NCBI GenBank assembly: GCA_029959085.1
Contig: JARWIR010000002.1
Coordinates: forward strand, 40,854,233 to 40,918,232
DNA: 64,000 bases
DNA from: Nemophila menziesii
Taxonomy: Eukaryota; Streptophyta; Magnoliopsida; Boraginales; Hydrophyllaceae
Direction: 5' to 3'
The notes under the pieces are model-generated. The model ran no database searches and had not been told where the DNA came from. It saw nothing but the letters and a program-made list of their open reading frames with translations. The position numbers and the translations under genes were made by a program. This document shows positions 59,801 through 64,000 of this stretch, piece after piece. Each line of letters opens with the position of its first letter. The first letter of the stretch is position 1.

Positions 59801-60038
59801 GAAGCCCAAAAAATAAAAAATTTCTTTAGAAAGTCCTAACTAAGAATCATTCTACAGAGGGCTAAGTTTGATTTTTTTAGTTAGATTTTTTACCCTTATA
59901 CCGCTACTCAGTTTTTTATCAGTACATACCAACAGTTTTAATTTTGGTATAGACCAATATTTATTTGTTCAGAACGTACCAATTTCCTGGTTTTGGTATG
60001 TACCAAATGCTACTTATGTTTGTTTTTACGTTTCAGGG
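56835..60038 (+). repeat. 3.2-kb tandem repeat, copy 5 (3,204 bp)
   Basis: The last copy. Its right end reads AAATTTCTTAGGCG as in unit B, whereas copies 1-4 have AAATTTCATAGGCG. It then continues past CAGGG into normal MULE sequence, so this end is the original flank. Confidence 0.97.
57934..59419 (+). mobile_element. Solo LTR, tandem copy 5
   Basis: Same LTR and CATAT duplication. Confidence 0.9.
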
Positions 60039-60764
60039 TCCTTATCAGTGTTTTTCTAGACTTATGGAGGATTTTTAGTCATGCCCAAAGTTAATGTCCG
60101 GATTTTTTTATAAAAAGGATCGAAGATCGTGTCGAGATTCACCCATTCGTATGCACCAAACAAAGTTTTTCCTAAAAATACTACATAAATCTATTCACGA
60201 TATCTTTTTTCATGATAAAAACGAATTGGTACATTCCAAACACATCACTTTAGTACATTCCAAACACATCAATTTGGTACATTCCAAACACATCAATTTG
60301 ATATATTCCAAAGAGATCTAAATCTAGATCTAAAACAAAACAAATAGAAATCGTTTTACAAAAAATATTGGAATTAAAAAAAACAGAAACCAGAATAAAA
60401 AAAATTAAATAACATCTCTTTGCACGCGCTTGGACTATTGAAATCGCAAGGGGTGGAGAGGTCTGATTAAAAACAAATCCTAAAAATACTACATAAATCT
60501 ATTCACGATATCTTTTTTCATGATAAAAACGAATTGGTACATTCCAAACACATCACTTTAGTACATTCCAATAACATCAATTTGGTATATTTCAAACACA
60601 TCAATTTGATATATTCCAAAGAGATCTAAATCTAGATCTAAAACAAAACAAATATAAATCGTTTTACAAAAAATATTGGAATTAAAAAAAACAGAAACCA
60701 GAATAAAAAAAATTAAAGCACATCTCTTTGCACGCGCTTGGACTATTGAAATCGCAAGGGGCGA
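60039..60764 (+). mobile_element. Rest of the MULE in unit C, rearranged
   Basis: Continues the element after tandem copy 5. The MPKVNV frame stops after about ten codons. Two 24-bp minisatellite blocks are present (about 60,225-60,310 and 60,530-60,625). The GC-rich captured segment and the right terminus are gone: the sequence jumps from GGGGTGGA to GAGGTCTGATTAAAAAC, and at about 60,764 into module S. Confidence 0.75.
60171..60764 (+). repeat. 307-bp tandem duplication inside the MULE
   Basis: CCTAAAAATACTACATAAAT occurs at 60,171 and 60,478, and the following sequence repeats with few changes, including the minisatellite. Confidence 0.85.
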
Positions 60765-60904
60765 CAATAAATGAGTAATTCAATATTACTTACAAATAAT
60801 TTACAAAATCTACTTGTGCTAAGAATAGAAGCGACTTGGTTTACATAATGCAACAAGAGATTATGGTAATCTAGAATAAATATCTTCTTCATGAGTGATG
60901 AATC

Positions 60905-61540
60905 ATCCTCTTATTGTTTGTTCAAGTGTCTCCTTGATTATTGTCAATTTCGGTGGTCTTACACTTTCACGATCAAGTTTACTTTTCAATAGCAATTTCA
61001 TAACCAATTGTATTTTTATTTGCCACATTATATTGACTTAGATATGGCCGATGATAAGAATTTCCAAGCATTATACTCTCTCTAGTAGAAACCAAAGCTG
61101 ATGTCATAGTAACCATAATTACCATTATTGGAGTAGCTGCTCCTTCATTCGTTTGAGATATATATTTTGGACCAACGTTTTCTAAAAACTGCAATGGTAA
61201 AAACCACTTATTTTATATCATACCCATAATAATGGGTTTGGACCCGGGATAGAACTAAGACTTATGGAGGAGTTAGAGTAACAATCGCCCATAGAGAAAA
61301 GAGTGGTTGATGTATGAGGTATTGGAGACCAATTTTATCGTTAAGAGGGAACATGTGGCTAAGGTCTTCTTCAAATAGGTTACAACAAATACTAAAGTAT
61401 CCTAAACGATAAAAAAATACATAAAGAAATAAAAATAAGTGGCAAAAAGCATGTACCACAGAGTGACTGAATAGCGGGTCGCTAAGTAAAGAGTCACTGA
61501 GTAGCGAGTTGCTAAGTAAAAAGTTACTAAGTATCAACAC
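60905..61540 (-). pseudogene. Module S minus-strand remnants, copy C
   Basis: The best-kept version of the second frame: FLENVGPKYISQTNEGAATP, IMLGNSYHRPYLSQYNV and ANKNTIGYEIAIEK (61,194-60,979), preceded by CTGCAG-like acceptor sequence. The first frame (61,540-61,262) reads FEEDLSHMFPLNDKIGLQYL. Family not recognised. Confidence 0.4.
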
Positions 61541-61790
61541 TATTCATCTCTAGCCAACACACAATGCCAACACCGGCTTTAGGGAGTATTTTCTCATAGA
61601 TTTTACTGAATATCGGTAATATTCATCTCTAATCACCACCGACATCGCCATAGAGCATACTTAGTGATTCAATGAGTACAAAAAAGTCACTAGGTATACT
61701 CAATAATATATTGAGTATATTCAGCAATTTACTTAGTATGTGAAGTAAATCACTGAGTATGCTTAGTGAATTTTAAAAGTATTCCCTAAA
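61455..61790 (+). repeat. Module S minisatellites, copy C
   Basis: 15-bp units at about 61,460-61,540 and 21-bp units at about 61,660-61,780. Confidence 0.65.
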
Positions 61791-62055
61791 ATACGGTGTA
61801 TTGACACAAAAATAAAGTAGAAAATTGTACAAAATTTATTTTTATTATATAAAAGAATATTACAACCCTTACTAAAAAAATCCAAACTAAATATTACACA
61901 AGTTACATTCCTTAAAGAGATATAAAATTCCAATAATACAAAAAAAACAATCTCACCTGCCATGAACAAGCACAAAAGTTCGTTGAGCTTAGCTTGGACC
62001 TTCGAAATTCGGCCTCAGCTGCCATGGAAGTCGAACAAAAGCTCCAAAATTAACT

Positions 62056-63424
62056 CTGATCTGCTAGTGAAAGTTAGATCTACAAGGATCTGGAACCATT
62101 TTTTGATTTTGTAAGGCTGAGAACTACAATTTTCCATGGCTGGATCCTTATTACACAATCACAACTCCATTAGATCCATGACAAGTATAAACATAGTCAT
62201 CCGAGGGTATGACCCGTCTTGTAGCCACCGTGAAACACCATTTCCGATGGTTGGGGTGGGTTGGAAAGAGGTTAGAGAGTATAAAGAGTGATTTAAGATA
62301 AGTAGGTGAGAAATATGATATATGTGTATTTATTATGTGATTTAATATGTATAGTGAGTAAAAAACATTTGAACGTAAAATGTGTAGTAGGAAATAATGT
62401 AATATTGTTAATTATTATAATTGACCTTTAATAAGAAGATTGGGTGGGATGGGGGTGTTTCGATCTTGAGGGGAGAGGTTTCAAGACCCGTTGGGTAAAA
62501 ATATCTAGATAATTAAAATTCAATCAAAACTCGATACGGGTTGATGAAATTCTATAATTATACCATGTTCAAACCCTGCACCCACGACCCAACTCCTAAA
62601 AATTCAGACATCACTATTCTCGATTGCAACCCACACTGACCAATATAATCACAAATTAAAATACAAATTAAATAATGATTATAGCTAGGTCGATATTCAA
62701 ATGAGCAAGCACTTATTATCATTTCTTCGAAATTTAGGCCAATACTATTTTTTCTCACTAAAATGAGTAAATACCCCTGTTGCCCCCTGTAATTTTTCCG
62801 AATCGTCAACTTACCCCCTATTTCGTAAAAAGTGTAAATTTAACCCCTTATTGTTTAAATGTGTTTGGTTATCCTCTATGGACAAGTTCCGTCTATTATC
62901 TCAGTTAAGTAAGCACGCACGACACATATGCGATTATTTAACTTTTTTATTATTATAAACATTTTAAATATTTAAAACAAATAAACTTTTATTTTATTGA
63001 ATAATGAATGAAATTGTCTTCTTCACACTCATATTAGAAAAAAAAACTAAAAAGAAATCTCTTTAACTACCGCCACCACCTGGAGCAAAGCTCGTCCCAT
63101 GAGTAAAGTGGTTCCCACCCAAATAAAATCTTGCTGAAGTTGACCATTGACTATCGGAATTTACAATTGTCTTAATATTTTAAATATGCACTGAAAGTAT
63201 AAATTTTAATTTTTTTAATAATGGTAATGATGGAAAAAGTTGAAAAAAAGTGTCTTGATATTCTATAATGTACAATATTTTTGGGACACCATATTTAGTA
63301 AGTGGACATCAGGACGGATGGAATAATTTATTTGTTTTATTATTTGTTATATAAAGTTATTTTAATTAACAAAATTAAAAATTAAAAAAATTATTTGCTT
63401 AGCCTAGTTCTAGAATACGTTATA
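62056..63424 (+). repeat. Module R, copy 7
   Basis: Closest to copies 3 and 5. A deletion near 63,160 removes most of the W-box cluster and the left end of the MITE. Confidence 0.85.
63165..63323 (+). mobile_element. Stowaway-like MITE, 5'-truncated
   Basis: Only the right part remains, ending GGACGGATGGAA before TA. Confidence 0.7.
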
Positions 63425-63670
63425 AGGAATGAAAAGCGCAAGCAATAATATACGCATTAGACATGATGAGACAGGAACCACAAGAGGAGATAACCATCTT
63501 CTCTGACAACCTTGAAATAATTCAAAGTATCAAAAAGGTGTCGGCAGTCAAATGGAGGCTCAGACCATAGATCAGTTTGTTTCGAACACTGGTCGGGCAG
63601 ACATTCTAGCAAAAAAAGTTAGACAGAGGTTATCGAGGGAACAAGAGTCATGTCAAATGTGTTATGTCAA
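63425..63670 (+). pseudogene. RNase H-like half-domain, copy 7
   Basis: Reads NEKRKQ-type start in place of GEAQA, then EEITIFSDNLEIIQSIKKVS and KWRLRP, then a deletion before ADILAKKVRQR. Not functional. Confidence 0.55.
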
Positions 63671-63869
63671 TTTTCCAGACTAGGAATAGATTAATTCTCT
63701 ATATAATTATCTAAAATTTCTTAGACGTAAAAAAAATATGTTGGGCCTAGAATTATTCCAATAAAATAATCAGGTTATTGTTCCATGGATGGAGGAGGCC
63801 TTGTCCAAACAAAAATGTGTTGAGGAGATTTACCTGACAAAAAATAAAAAATAAAGCTAGATATTTTAT

Positions 63870-64000
63870 TAAAGATTATTTCCCAAGAAACACCTGAAAT
63901 TAGAATTAATGCCCCCTCACCCCCGCCGTTTTCTTCTTGCCCATAAAAGGCGCTCCTTTTTTTTTCTTTCCTATTTTACCCCCTCACCCCAGCCGCCGTT
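63870..64000. other. Breakpoint into C-rich sequence
   Basis: Similarity to 17,640 and 40,975 stops within ATATTTTATTAA. What follows contains two copies of a CCCCCTCACCCC block about 60 bp apart, each followed by a GCCG-type stretch. No counterpart elsewhere in the window. Confidence 0.6.

Larger units (their letters stand above)
43107..64000 (+). repeat. Segmental unit C (incomplete, contains tandem array)
   Basis: Third unit. It starts as a near-copy of positions 1-2,224, then runs through a five-copy 3.2-kb tandem array, a shortened Pack-MULE, S, R and H. It lacks the minus-strand gene block, the ZF-HD pseudogene and one P module. Similarity to the other units ends at about 63,870. Confidence 0.85.

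Noticed and set aside
44011..60038. CRISPR array or centromeric satellite
   Set aside because: Repeats are 3.2 kb without spacers, and the unit is far longer than typical plant centromeric satellites (about 150-180 bp).

Overview
The window looks like nuclear DNA of a flowering plant, probably a eudicot. It is AT-rich and gene-poor. It holds a plant-specific zinc-finger-homeodomain (ZF-HD) domain, a BCS1-like plant AAA-ATPase tail, a WAT1/EamA transporter fragment, Stowaway MITEs with TA target duplications, a Ty3/gypsy element whose primer site fits plant tRNA-Asp, and a Mutator-like element with a 9-bp target duplication. I see no intact protein-coding gene, no rRNA or tRNA gene and no CRISPR array. 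Nearly all coding-like sequence is decayed.

The dominant feature is repetition at several scales. Three head-to-tail segmental units fill the window: A (1-19,850), B (19,851-43,106) and C (43,107 to the end). Each is built from the same modules: P (BCS1-like AAA-ATPase 3' fragment), a minus-strand gene block (4.8-8.1 kb and 24.1-27.4 kb), R (a 1.5-kb module with a promoter-like end, W-box cluster and Stowaway MITE), H (half of an RNase H domain), a 1.5-kb Pack-MULE candidate, a ZF-HD pseudogene, and S (minus-strand exon remnants plus short-period minisatellites). The first 2.2 kb of the window is almost identical to 43,107-45,330, so A and C share a more recent ancestor at that end than either does with B.

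Unit B carries a truncated Ty3/gypsy retrotransposon (34,881 to about 38,119: LTR, primer site, broken gag and protease). It is followed by a second copy of the sequence that lies upstream of it. Unit C contains the most striking object: five tandem copies of a 3,206-bp segment (44,011-60,038). Each copy joins part of R, the MITE, the split H fragment, a complete 1,486-bp solo LTR and the left end of the Pack-MULE. Copies meet at an AGGG microhomology. Shared variants form a nested series, suggesting stepwise growth from the left, and the two outer edges keep the original flanks. This looks like the early growth of a macrosatellite from nested transposons.

Other breakpoints show how the locus has been reshuffled: an LTR-to-LTR chimera near 2,220, a 307-bp tandem duplication at 60,171, deletions inside the MULE in unit C, and entry into unrelated C-rich sequence at about 63,870. 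All alignments were made by eye; divergence figures and exact edges away from the stated junctions are approximate.
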